Assembly (NCBI GenBank): GCA_013377075.1
Contig: JACABD010000012.1
Location: forward strand, 33,839-75,436
Direction of reading: 5' to 3'
DNA length: 41,598 nt
Origin: Geobacteraceae bacterium
Lineage (GTDB): Bacteria; Desulfobacterota; Desulfuromonadia; Geobacterales; DSM-12255
Position numbers and translations under genes: made by a program. Under the pieces are notes generated by a model. That model saw nothing but the letters and a program-made list of their open reading frames with translations, was not told the DNA's origin and did no database searches. Shown here in pieces: positions 7,449 through 15,275 of this stretch. How positions within the stretch are numbered: the first letter of the stretch is position 1; every line of letters begins with the position of its first letter.

Positions 7449-8360
7449 TTAAATTCTATCGATAATGATTGCAACGAGAATAATCGCCAGATAAGCGAGG
7501 GAAACGCGGAAACCGGCTCGGTAGGCACTGCTCCGGTACAGGCAGTGATGACAGAACAGCGGAAAAGTTATTCCTGTTAATAGCATAACCAACATAAAGC
7601 CCTCTGAAAAGCGGCCGGACAGACTTAGCAACATTAGCGCTGGGAGGATAGCTACAGCGCTCCAGAGGGTGAGTCGCTTGGTTAAATCCATACCGTGGGT
7701 TACTGGCAGTACCGGGAAACCGGCTTGCCGGTACTGCTCCAGATACTGCAGCGCCAGAAACCAGAAGTGGGGCAATTGCCAGATGATAATGATCCCGGCA
7801 AGTAACAACGGCAAAGCGGTAATCTGGCCGGTGACAGCGGCCGCACCGATCAGGGGCGGCAGTGCGCCGGGGATCGTTCCGGCCAGAACTCCCCAAGGGG
7901 AGCTTCTTTTAAACCAGAGGGTATAAAGCAGCAGGTAACTGCCGCTGGCTGCAATCAGCAAAAGCAGGGCCAGGCTGTTGAGGAACAGAGCGGTGATCAG
8001 GAATGCCGCAGCAGTCAAGAGCAGCGCCAACGTCATAACCAGTCCGTTGCCGGCTGTGGACAGTGCCCGGCTTCTGGCGGCCAGACGCGGCATTTGCCTA
8101 TCGGCAGCGGCATCCAGAAGACAGTTACCCATGGCCGCACCACTGGCAGCCATGATCAGGCTGAGTAGCGTCCAGCAGAGAATCGATGCAGGCGGCAGCT
8201 GTCCACTGCTGGCCAGAAGTATCCCGGCAAAGCCGGCCAATGTCTCGGCCAGGACGATTCCCGGTTTGGAGATCAACAATAGCGCGGTAGGGAGGCTGGG
8301 CGATTGCTCTGCTGTCAGTACGGCAACAGTCGCCTGACAGGTTTCCGGACGGGCGGCCAT
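7449..8360 (-). CDS. ctaB: Protohaem IX farnesyltransferase (haem O synthase)
   Basis: The 303-residue polytopic membrane protein belongs to the UbiA prenyltransferase superfamily. The family motif is seen in GNCLLDAAADRQMPR (N-x3-D-x3-D followed by M-x-R), and the second conserved stretch is LWFKRSSPWGVLAGTIPGA with PPLIGAAAVTG. It attaches a farnesyl group to haem b, giving haem O for the oxidase encoded immediately upstream. Its ATG overlaps the subunit II stop region (both coordinates meet at 8360). It is the last gene of the operon. No haem A synthase (ctaA) follows, so haem A formation would need a gene elsewhere; otherwise the oxidase carries haem O. Confidence 0.93.
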   Translation of the reverse strand: MAARPETCQATVAVLTAEQSPSLPTALLLISKPGIVLAETLAGFAGILLASSGQLPPASILCWTLLSLIMAASGAAMGNCLLDAAADRQMPRLAARSRALSTAGNGLVMTLALLLTAAAFLITALFLNSLALLLLIAASGSYLLLYTLWFKRSSPWGVLAGTIPGALPPLIGAAAVTGQITALPLLLAGIIIIWQLPHFWFLALQYLEQYRQAGFPVLPVTHGMDLTKRLTLWSAVAILPALMLLSLSGRFSEGFMLVMLLTGITFPLFCHHCLYRSSAYRAGFRVSLAYLAIILVAIIIDRI

Positions 8361-9274
8361 TATTTCACCTCCTTGATAAACTCCACCAAAGTGTCGACCT
8401 CGACATCCTTCAGGTCACCTATTGACGGCATGATCGGCTGAAATCCCTCGACTATTTTTGCATTGGGAAAGCGGATCGATTCCCTGATGTAGGCATCGTC
8501 AACTGTCATAGTCAGTTTTCTGCCGTTTTGCAGCACAGTTGTTTGTTTGTGATAGAGCCCCTTGAAGGTAGGGCCAACACCGCGACTACCGTCTAGTGAG
8601 TGACAGGCGAGACACCCCTTTTCCTTGGCTAACCGGGCGCCGTCAGACTTTTTTACACCGCCTGCAGCCTCTTTATGCTCCAGCCAGGCAGCAAATTCAG
8701 CTTCCGGCACCGCTTCAACGGTGGTGATCATGGCCGAGTGCCCCTTGCCGCAGTACTGGGAGCAGAAAAGGTCGTAAGAGCCGACCTTATCGGCCACGAA
8801 CCAGACATGGTTCTTCATTCCCGGGACTACATCCCGCTTTACCCGGAAAGCTGGCAGGAAAAAACCGTGGATGATGTCGCTTGACACCAGGTTCATCACC
8901 ACCGGTTTCCCCACCGGCACAACCAGTTTCGGGCTGGTCTTGCCATTTGCATAGGAAAAGCTCCACGACCACATCCGTGCCGTGGCGGTCACCGGCAGGG
9001 CAGCCTTCGGTACGGTACGCAGGGTCAGATAACCGGCCCAGCCGTAGTAAAACATGGCCAACACCAGAATGCTCGGCAAGACGATCCAGATCGTCTCCAG
9101 CCAGAAATTATTCTCCACCTGTGAAGTCGGCTCCGGGGCGCAGGAGCGGCGATAGCGGACGGCAAACCAGATAACCGTAGCGGTTATGCCGCCCAGCAGT
9201 AGTACGCAAGCCCAGATAATGAACTTGAAGACCGGGTCGACCGCGTCGGTTGTGGTGAGCAGTGCTGGGTTCAT
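8360..9274 (-). CDS. ctaC: Cytochrome c oxidase subunit II fused to cytochrome c (caa3 type)
   Basis: The 304-residue protein has two N-terminal membrane helices (about 15-40 and 60-82), a periplasmic cupredoxin domain and a C-terminal cytochrome c domain. CuA ligands are His136, Cys171, Cys175, His179 and Met182 in CSQYCGKGHSAM. The residue between the two cysteines that is usually Glu is Gln173. The haem motif CLACH (221-225) is followed by GVGPTFKGLY, and a late Met lies in IMPSIGD. This is the electron entry subunit of a caa3-type oxidase. There is no evident cleaved signal peptide or lipobox at the extreme N terminus. It lies between subunit IV and ctaB in the operon. Confidence 0.95.
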   Translation of the reverse strand: MNPALLTTTDAVDPVFKFIIWACVLLLGGITATVIWFAVRYRRSCAPEPTSQVENNFWLETIWIVLPSILVLAMFYYGWAGYLTLRTVPKAALPVTATARMWSWSFSYANGKTSPKLVVPVGKPVVMNLVSSDIIHGFFLPAFRVKRDVVPGMKNHVWFVADKVGSYDLFCSQYCGKGHSAMITTVEAVPEAEFAAWLEHKEAAGGVKKSDGARLAKEKGCLACHSLDGSRGVGPTFKGLYHKQTTVLQNGRKLTMTVDDAYIRESIRFPNAKIVEGFQPIMPSIGDLKDVEVDTLVEFIKEVK

Positions 9275-9280
9275 GTTGGG

Positions 9281-9565
9281 TTACCTGTACAGTACGTCAA
9301 AAAAAGTAAATCCGATGAAGATAGCTAATGTGAGGAGTGCCACGAACAGAAGCCAGCGCAGCAGCTTATCCTCATACTTCATGTGCATGAAAAAGGCGAT
9401 CACCAGCCCGCTCTTGAGCGAAGCGATAGCCAGCGCCCCCCAGACCCGGTTCACCCCCAGGTCAAGCCCGGAGACCCAGATCGTCAGCCCGGTCAGGGCC
9501 AGCAGGGTCAGCCAGACCGAGGTCAGCTTGGTGTAGCTGATAATATGATGATTTGTGTCGTTCAT
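9281..9565 (-). CDS. ctaF: Cytochrome c oxidase subunit IV (prokaryotic type)
   Basis: The 94-residue membrane protein has three hydrophobic helices and the sequence ALAIASLKSGLVIAFFMHMKYE, characteristic of the prokaryotic subunit IV family (COX4_pro). It is an accessory subunit that stabilises the oxidase. It lies 10 bases after subunit III and six bases before subunit II. Confidence 0.88.
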   Translation of the reverse strand: MNDTNHHIISYTKLTSVWLTLLALTGLTIWVSGLDLGVNRVWGALAIASLKSGLVIAFFMHMKYEDKLLRWLLFVALLTLAIFIGFTFFDVLYR

Positions 9566-9575
9566 TTCGGTACCT

Positions 9576-10178
9576 TCACAGAATCAGATAATACAACGGG
9601 AATATAAAGATCCAGATCAGATCCACCAGATGCCAGTAGAGGGCTCCGTTCTCCAGCCAGGAGTTGTTGTTGCTGTCGACCCTCCCCTGCTGCACTCGCA
9701 CAGCGACAAAGCCCAGCAGCGTCGCGCCGATGAGTACATGCAGTCCGTGAAGGCCGGTGGTAAGAAAATAGAGGCTGAAGAAGACCGATTCACCCTGCGG
9801 CCCCTTGATGAGCCGCTGTGAGCTGGGGTAGATGTCATGGCCGAACTTTTCGTTCCACTCAACATACTTGATGCCAAGGAAGATCAGGGCGCAGCCGATG
9901 GTTCCCAGTAGAAGCCTGATGCTGGTGCGCGGCGCCCCCCTCTGGACCGCAGTGACCGCCATGGCTGCCAGCAGGCTGCTGGTGAGCAGCACCACGGTAT
10001 TGACCGCGCCGAAGACCACGTTCAGCTCCTTGCCACCGCTGGCGAATTCGTGCGGGTAGCGGGCCAGGTAGACGGCATAGAGGAGAAACAGCCCGCCGAA
10101 AAGGATCAGCTCGGTGAGTAGGAACAGCCACATGCCGAGGGTTGCCCCGGACTTGTCCCTGTGCAGCTGTTCGCTCAT
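9576..10178 (-). CDS. ctaE: Cytochrome c oxidase subunit III
   Basis: The 200-residue membrane protein has five predicted helices. Conserved features are GMWLFLLTELILFGGLF, KYVEWNEKFG and FLTTGLHGLHVLIG with the WHLVDLIWIFIFPLYY end. It is the shorter five-helix form lacking the first two helices of the mitochondrial protein. The frame is open to 10271, but the ATG at 10178 overlaps the subunit I stop in an ATGA arrangement, which is the likely start and implies translational coupling. Confidence 0.94.
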   Translation of the reverse strand: MSEQLHRDKSGATLGMWLFLLTELILFGGLFLLYAVYLARYPHEFASGGKELNVVFGAVNTVVLLTSSLLAAMAVTAVQRGAPRTSIRLLLGTIGCALIFLGIKYVEWNEKFGHDIYPSSQRLIKGPQGESVFFSLYFLTTGLHGLHVLIGATLLGFVAVRVQQGRVDSNNNSWLENGALYWHLVDLIWIFIFPLYYLIL

Positions 10179-11791
10179 GGGATTCCCGTACTCTTGAAAT
10201 CGTAAGGCCCGTGGGTAACCACCGGCTCTTCCTCGAAGTTCTCCGTCGGGGGTGGTGTGGCTACGCTCCACTCCAGGGTCGCTCCTCCCCAGGGATTACC
10301 GCTGAACGGCTCACCGCGGAGTAGTCCGCGGAAGAGGTTCACCAGTAGCAGTATCAGGCCCAATGCCAGCAGCCAGCTTCCGAGAGTGGAGGCCAGATTG
10401 AGCGGGGCGAACTCGGGGAGGTAGTCGTAGTAGCGGCGCGGCATCCCCTTCATCCCCAGCACCATCATACAGAAGTAGGTGATATTGAAACCGACGAACA
10501 TCATTGACCAGGCGATGAGGGCCGGTTTCTCTTTGTAACGGCGGCCGTAGAACTTGGGGAGCCAGTAGTGCATTGCGCCGAAAAAGGCGAAGCCTGAACC
10601 GCCGAAGATGACATAGTGAAAGTGGCCCACCACGAACTGGGTGTCGTGTACATGGATGTCGGTTGCGGCGGCGCCGAGAATGAGGCCGGTGAGCCCGCCG
10701 ATGGAGAAGAGGAGCAGAAAGCTTAGGGCGAAAAGCATGGGCGCCTCAAGCGAAATAGAGCCCTTGTAGAGTGTGGAGACCCAGTTGAAGACTTTAATGG
10801 CCGAAGGAATGGCAACGACGAAGGTCAGGAAGGAGAATACCAACACAGCAGTATCGCTCATGCCGCTGGTAAACATATGGTGCCCCCATACAAGCGAGCC
10901 GGCCGCTGCAATGGCGACGCTGGAAAAGGCAATCATCTTGTAGCCGAAGACCGGTTTGCGGGAGAAGACTGGAATGATCTCAGAAATCACCCCCATGGCC
11001 GGCAGGATCATGATGTAGACCGCAGGATGGGAATAGATCCAGAAGAGGTGCTGGTACATGATAGGGTCGCCGCCCCGGGCAGCGTCGAACAGGCCGGTGC
11101 CGAGCATCCGTTCAGCAATTACCAGTGCCAGGGTAATGCCGAGGATCGGCGTCGCCAGTATCTGCACCCAGGCCGTGGCGTAGAGCGACCAGACGAAGAG
11201 TGGCAGCCTTGTCCAAGTCATCCCTTCGGCGCGAAGGCGGTGGATGGTGGTGACGAAGTTGAGTCCGGTGAGGATGGAGGAAAAACCAATGATAAAGACG
11301 CCGAAGACCGCCAGGGAAACATTGGTGCCGGTGCGGGTGCTGAAGGGGACATAGAAGGTCCAGCCGGTATCCGGCGGGCCGCTGCCTGTGAACAGGGCGG
11401 TAATGATGATGACGGCACCGAGCATATAAAGCCACCAGGAGAAGAGGTTCAGCCGTGGGAAGGCCACGTCACGGGCTCCGATCTGGATCGGCATGATCAA
11501 GTTGCCGAAGGCACCGGGGAAGCCGGGAATAATGAAGAGAAAGACCATGATCACGCCGTGGACGGTAAAAAGGGCATTGTAGGTCTGGGGCCCCATGATC
11601 GTCCGGCCCGGTGCCATCAGCTCGATGCGCAACAGCAGTCCAAGGCAGACGGCAATCAGGAAAAAGCCGAGTACCGAGTAGAAATAGAGCAGACCGATCC
11701 GTTTGTGGTCTGTGGAGAAGATCCAGGAAGTTATGCCTGTCTTGCCGGTATCGTTCCAGAAACTGCTCTGTGGAAGCTTTTGTGGATTCAT
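10175..11791 (-). CDS. ctaD: Cytochrome c oxidase subunit I (A2-type haem-copper oxidase)
   Basis: The 538-residue catalytic subunit has about 12 helices. Metal ligands are His78 (low-spin haem), His255, His304 and His305 (CuB), and His390/His392 (high-spin and low-spin haem). The His-Tyr cross-link pair is His255/Tyr259. Helix VI reads WIYSHPAVY, so the Glu found in A1-type enzymes (GHPEVY) is replaced and the YSHP motif of A2-type oxidases is present. The K-channel Lys is Lys333 in PSAIKVFNW, and ARDVAFPRLN supplies the D-channel Asp108. It reduces oxygen to water and pumps protons. The gene follows SCO with a short overlap (11788-11791). Confidence 0.96.
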   Translation of the reverse strand: MNPQKLPQSSFWNDTGKTGITSWIFSTDHKRIGLLYFYSVLGFFLIAVCLGLLLRIELMAPGRTIMGPQTYNALFTVHGVIMVFLFIIPGFPGAFGNLIMPIQIGARDVAFPRLNLFSWWLYMLGAVIIITALFTGSGPPDTGWTFYVPFSTRTGTNVSLAVFGVFIIGFSSILTGLNFVTTIHRLRAEGMTWTRLPLFVWSLYATAWVQILATPILGITLALVIAERMLGTGLFDAARGGDPIMYQHLFWIYSHPAVYIMILPAMGVISEIIPVFSRKPVFGYKMIAFSSVAIAAAGSLVWGHHMFTSGMSDTAVLVFSFLTFVVAIPSAIKVFNWVSTLYKGSISLEAPMLFALSFLLLFSIGGLTGLILGAAATDIHVHDTQFVVGHFHYVIFGGSGFAFFGAMHYWLPKFYGRRYKEKPALIAWSMMFVGFNITYFCMMVLGMKGMPRRYYDYLPEFAPLNLASTLGSWLLALGLILLLVNLFRGLLRGEPFSGNPWGGATLEWSVATPPPTENFEEEPVVTHGPYDFKSTGIP

Positions 11792-12621
11792 TGATTGTCC
11801 CCGGAAGACGGGCGCCGTTTTTTATTGGTCAGGACTAGAAAAGCCATGAAGCCACTGGCAACGAGAATCACAGTTGCGGCACTTACCCGCAGCAGGTTAA
11901 ATACATAGGTCTTGCCCACCGGATCGTAGGTGAAGCAGAAGTCCATTACTTTCCGGATTGACGTTCCGGCCACGCCGCTACGGGCTTCGGTTATGGCCAG
12001 GGCAAGATCCTTGGGAAGAACTGTCACACCATACAGGTAACGGATGATCTTACCGTCACCAGCCACCATGATACTGACCACCGGGTGAGAAAAATCCGCC
12101 CCCTGGCGTTGAAAATGAAAACCTGTGACGTCGAATAGTCGGTGGATGGCAGTGCGATCACCGGTCAGAAACCGCCACCCCTCTTCTGGAAACGGTTTTT
12201 TGATAGTAGACAGGTAGGTCTTCCTGCTGCGGGCTGCCATGTCCGGTGTTTCCTGTTCGTCGAAACTTATGGAGATCACCCGATAGTCTATTACCGGACT
12301 CAATTCCAGCTTTTGCAAAGCCGCTGCCGTACGAAACTGGAGAACACTGCAAACATTAGTACAGCGGTAGAAAACGGGCAGTATGATAGTCGGGCCGGTG
12401 ATCAACTTGGCAAGTTTAACGGGCTTTCCGGTCTCATCGCGGAAGGTCACATCAAGCGGTATTTTTGTCCCAAGACTCTCGGTAATGCCAGCCGTTTCCC
12501 TCTCCGTATTTTGAGAGGAGCCGTCACCACTATGGGCGCTGATGCTACACGGTAACAACAGCAGCAAGAGAACGAGGATTTGTAGTACAAACCGGATATT
12601 TTGCACGAAAGGCCTACCCAT
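11788..12621 (-). CDS. SCO1/SenC-family copper chaperone for the oxidase
   Basis: The 277-residue protein has an N-terminal signal/anchor helix (about 10-28), a thioredoxin-like SCO domain and a C-terminal membrane helix (ATVILVASGFMAFLVL). The copper motif is C86-T-N-V-C90, and the conserved distal His is in FSHPVVSIM. It delivers copper to or reduces the CuA site of subunit II. The reading frame extends upstream to 12897 inside the pentaheme gene. I prefer the ATG at 12621 because GGGGGAA lies seven bases before it and it starts a clean signal sequence; the ATG at 12654 is the alternative. Double anchoring (N and C terminal) is slightly unusual for the family. Confidence 0.88.
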   Translation of the reverse strand: MGRPFVQNIRFVLQILVLLLLLLPCSISAHSGDGSSQNTERETAGITESLGTKIPLDVTFRDETGKPVKLAKLITGPTIILPVFYRCTNVCSVLQFRTAAALQKLELSPVIDYRVISISFDEQETPDMAARSRKTYLSTIKKPFPEEGWRFLTGDRTAIHRLFDVTGFHFQRQGADFSHPVVSIMVAGDGKIIRYLYGVTVLPKDLALAITEARSGVAGTSIRKVMDFCFTYDPVGKTYVFNLLRVSAATVILVASGFMAFLVLTNKKRRPSSGDNQ

Positions 12622-12640
12622 GCAGGCTTCCCCCGATACG

Positions 12641-13474
12641 TCAGAACCGGCCATAAGTTTTTCTGAGCAGATATGCCAGCAAAGCTGACAGAAGGGCTCC
12701 GGCCACGGCAAAGGCCCCAATGAGCTTACGTTGACGTTGCTGATCATCCATGATTTTGAGTAAATCATCGAGTTTCTGCAGTTCGGCCTGAATACGTGTA
12801 GTTTCCATCTCGACTCTGGTGATGTCAACGGTATGGAACAATGAGTGAAAACTGTTTCGTACGGAAAACAACCCCTTTTCCAGACGGTCGGTGTCAATCC
12901 CTTTTTGTTTTAGCCCATTGATACCGGCGTCAATTATCAGAATCCTGCTCTCCGTACTGGCCATGGCCATCTTGATTATTTCCGCCTGTTTGAAATCATG
13001 GCAACGACTACAGTTTTTCTCGTTGATCAGATCCAGCGATGCCTTAACAACCTTATGATTACCATGACAGGTCACACAGGTAGGCCCACCAGTCCCTGCC
13101 GCTTTGCCATGGAGGCTGGACAGATAATCCTTCAACACCCCTACATGACAGCGTCCACAGAAAGCCGGAATATCCTTTTCTTTCGGCACACCGAGAAATC
13201 CGCGTGCCGGGCTCATGGCGTTTGCCGCATCCCGGGGATCGCCGCCGTGGCATGAATTGCAGGCGATACCGTTTTCCTGATGGATACTCCCCTGCCAAAG
13301 CGTAACCGGTTCGCCATATTTCCCCTGCAGTTTGGAGTGGCACTGGATGCAGACTATTTCGTCAGATCCGGCAGCAGCAGAGAAAGCGGGAATAAATAGC
13401 ATGACAGCGAGAGCCGGAATCAAGACGATTACAAGTCGTCTAATCATTTTTATGGATAGAATTAGCCCTCTCAT
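12641..13474 (-). CDS. Membrane-anchored pentaheme c-type cytochrome
   Basis: The 277-residue protein carries an N-terminal signal sequence (about 10-35), five CxxCH haem motifs (CIQCH 42, CNSCH 72, CGRCH 106, CVTCH 133, CSRCH 155) and a C-terminal helix (FAVAGALLSALLAYLLR) with a basic tail. The region between 165 and 250 looks helical and haem-free. It lies directly after cytochrome b, where cytochrome c1 genes sit in standard bc1 operons. It probably replaces cytochrome c1, carrying electrons from the Rieske protein toward the caa3 oxidase. The ATG at 13474 overlaps the cytochrome b stop in ATGA; an internal ATG at 13447 would give a shorter leader. Confidence 0.9.
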   Translation of the reverse strand: MRGLILSIKMIRRLVIVLIPALAVMLFIPAFSAAAGSDEIVCIQCHSKLQGKYGEPVTLWQGSIHQENGIACNSCHGGDPRDAANAMSPARGFLGVPKEKDIPAFCGRCHVGVLKDYLSSLHGKAAGTGGPTCVTCHGNHKVVKASLDLINEKNCSRCHDFKQAEIIKMAMASTESRILIIDAGINGLKQKGIDTDRLEKGLFSVRNSFHSLFHTVDITRVEMETTRIQAELQKLDDLLKIMDDQQRQRKLIGAFAVAGALLSALLAYLLRKTYGRF

Positions 13475-14574
13475 GAGTAGTGCCCCCAGATGGAAAGTCC
13501 GATCCAGAGCAGGATCCCTCCCACAGCCATAACCATGAACAACGGCCGTTTCAGCGGGTGCCGTTTGTCACCCCGGTCGATAAAGGGGAGAATCGCCAGG
13601 AAGGTCATTGCCGCACCCTGAACCGATAAGCCGATGAACTCATTGGGAAATATTTTCAAGACCTGGTAGTTGGCCAGGAAGTACCACTCAGGCTTGATAT
13701 GGGCCGGGGTCTGGAAAGGATTAGCCGCAATAAAAGACTCTCTGGTGAAGAAAAGATACGGGTCGAAAAAAACTACTGCCAGGAAAAATGCCAGGTAGAC
13801 TGCTAGGGAAGTAGCGTCCTGCAAGGCATAGTTTGGAAAAAAAGGGATGCCGCCAGGATGGTCTTCATAGCGATAGACATCACCTTGCCACCTGACACTG
13901 CTCTCTTTGTCACCAAAAGGTGGTGTCGAGACACCGGTACGTTTGAGGAAGAACAGGTGTGCCCCCACCAGTGCGGCAATTGCCAGCGGCAGGACCGTCA
14001 CATGCAAGGCGAAGAACCGCCCCAGGGTTGCCGGGCCAACGAGCTTGCTGCCACGGAGAAACTCCACCAGGAACTGACCGACTACCGGGATCGAACTGAC
14101 GCTGTTGGTAGCCACCGTAGTTGCCCAAAAAGAGAGCTGGCTCCAGGGAAGCAGATAGCCGGTGAGGGAAATACCCATGATCAGGTTAAAGAGGATGAAA
14201 CCGGAGAGCCAGTTAAGTTCCCGCGGCTTCTTGTAGCTACCCATGAACAGCACCGACAGCATATGAAAGAACAGAATCAGCACCATCATATTCGACCCGA
14301 CGGCATGACTCATGCGAATCAGCCAGCCGAACGGCACGTCGTTCATGATAAAGGTGACGCTTTTAAAAGCTTTGTCTGCATCGGGCACGTAATAGATCAG
14401 CAACAGGATGCCGGTCACCACCTGTAGGCCGAATATGAAGAGGAGGATACTCCCCATGGAGTACCAGACATTGATGTTTTTCGGCAGCAGATATCCGGTC
14501 AGTTCCTTTGCAACAATCTCGCGGATTCCTATCCTGCAGTCGATCCAGTCTGTAAGTCTTTTGATCAGTCCCAT
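13471..14574 (-). CDS. Cytochrome b of a Rieske/cytochrome b (bc) complex
   Basis: The 367-residue membrane protein carries four haem b ligands: His90 and His104 (13 residues between) and His191 and His206 (14 between). The second spacing is that of b6-type proteins. The Qo-site motif PEWY is present in HIKPEWYFLANYQ. The N-terminal four-helix part and the C-terminal subunit IV-like part are in one chain. It oxidises quinol and passes electrons to the Rieske protein and the b haems. The gene lies 12 bases after the Rieske gene and overlaps the pentaheme gene by four bases. Confidence 0.94.
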   Translation of the reverse strand: MGLIKRLTDWIDCRIGIREIVAKELTGYLLPKNINVWYSMGSILLFIFGLQVVTGILLLIYYVPDADKAFKSVTFIMNDVPFGWLIRMSHAVGSNMMVLILFFHMLSVLFMGSYKKPRELNWLSGFILFNLIMGISLTGYLLPWSQLSFWATTVATNSVSSIPVVGQFLVEFLRGSKLVGPATLGRFFALHVTVLPLAIAALVGAHLFFLKRTGVSTPPFGDKESSVRWQGDVYRYEDHPGGIPFFPNYALQDATSLAVYLAFFLAVVFFDPYLFFTRESFIAANPFQTPAHIKPEWYFLANYQVLKIFPNEFIGLSVQGAAMTFLAILPFIDRGDKRHPLKRPLFMVMAVGGILLWIGLSIWGHYS

Positions 14575-14586
14575 GGAGCCTCCGCT

Positions 14587-15006
14587 TCAACCTACAGTGA
14601 TAACGCCATTGGCGACGACAAAGGGAAGTTTGGCCAACGGCTTGGGAGGTGGGCCAGAGAGAACCGCACCTTCATGACTGTAGTGCCCGGCATGACATGG
14701 ACAGAGGAAGTCCTGCTTCTCTTTTTCCCATTGAACGATGCATCCCAGGTGAGTACATACTGCGGAAAGAGCCACCAGGTCGCCACTTTGCCTGCGCACC
14801 AGTACAGCCGTGGAGCCGGCATACTCAAAGAATTTTGCCCCACCTACGGGGACCTCCTGTTCGGGAATAACCACCTTCCCTGCCGTCTTCGCCTGCTGCA
14901 GCGGCGCCAGATAATTATATACTGGATACGACACAGCAACTGCAGCTGCAGCAGCCACACCGCCAAGGCAGACACCGAGAAACTTTCTTCTGTCCTCGTC
15001 AACCAT
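14587..15006 (-). CDS. Rieske iron-sulfur protein of the bc complex
   Basis: The 139-residue protein has a twin-arginine leader (DRRKFLG, then an Ala/Val-rich helix that anchors it) and a Rieske fold. Cluster ligands by family alignment are Cys84, His86, Cys102 and His105, with Cys89/Cys104 as the disulfide pair (CTHLGC and CPCH). After CPCH the sequence is AGHY, so the Ser that in high-potential proteins hydrogen-bonds the cluster is Gly107. The start at 15006 has AAGGAG six to seven bases upstream; an in-frame ATG at 15036 lacks this. It is the first gene of the operon. Confidence 0.94.
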   Translation of the reverse strand: MVDEDRRKFLGVCLGGVAAAAAVAVSYPVYNYLAPLQQAKTAGKVVIPEQEVPVGGAKFFEYAGSTAVLVRRQSGDLVALSAVCTHLGCIVQWEKEKQDFLCPCHAGHYSHEGAVLSGPPPKPLAKLPFVVANGVITVG

Positions 15007-15112
15007 AGAATGCTCCTTCTTTATAGCAACCGACATTTTTCACGAGAGCGTATAAAAAGTAGATAATTTAACCGTTGTTGCAATGCTTTTATACCCATCA
15101 ACTATATCGAAC

Positions 15113-15140
15113 AGCGTATCAGCTCTCTTCGTTTTGTCAA
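15113..15140 (-). promoter_or_regulatory. Putative sigma-70 promoter of the Rieske-caa3 operon
   Basis: On the minus strand a perfect TTGACA (15140-15135), a 16-base spacer and TACGCT (15118-15113), about 107 bases before the Rieske start. The leader has no clear operator dyad. It is the only good promoter seen in the 269-base gap before the operon. Confidence 0.5.
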
Positions 15141-15216
15141 TTGGCACCCCTGCCCCGGCGTTGTCGTTCTAGTACGCTTTTTTCATTTCAACCTTATTTA
15201 GGCAAATGAATGACAC

Positions 15217-15251
15217 AAAAAAGCCGATCAGGGTTTCTGACCGGCTTTATT
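15217..15251. terminator. Rho-independent terminator of the nitronate monooxygenase gene
   Basis: Arms 15220-15231 and 15237-15248 pair over 12 positions with one mismatch and a five-base loop. The minus-strand transcript ends in a run of six T. The core (CTGACCGGCTTT) is nearly the same as in the palindrome at 6932-6967. Confidence 0.85.
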
Positions 15252-15275
15252 TTTAAGCATATTTGAACATTATAA

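Noticed and set aside
10877-11794. Long plus-strand open frame (305 codons) opposite oxidase subunit I
   Set aside because: It is antisense to a clearly conserved catalytic subunit, is rich in charged and Gly residues from GC-rich third positions, and resembles no known protein.
13858-14427. Plus-strand open frame opposite cytochrome b
   Set aside because: Polar, His/Gln-rich composition mirrors the hydrophobic codons of the membrane protein on the other strand.
15143-15160. TGGCAC sequence upstream of the Rieske operon as a sigma-54 site
   Set aside because: There is no GC at the -12 position at the needed spacing, and it points away from the operon.
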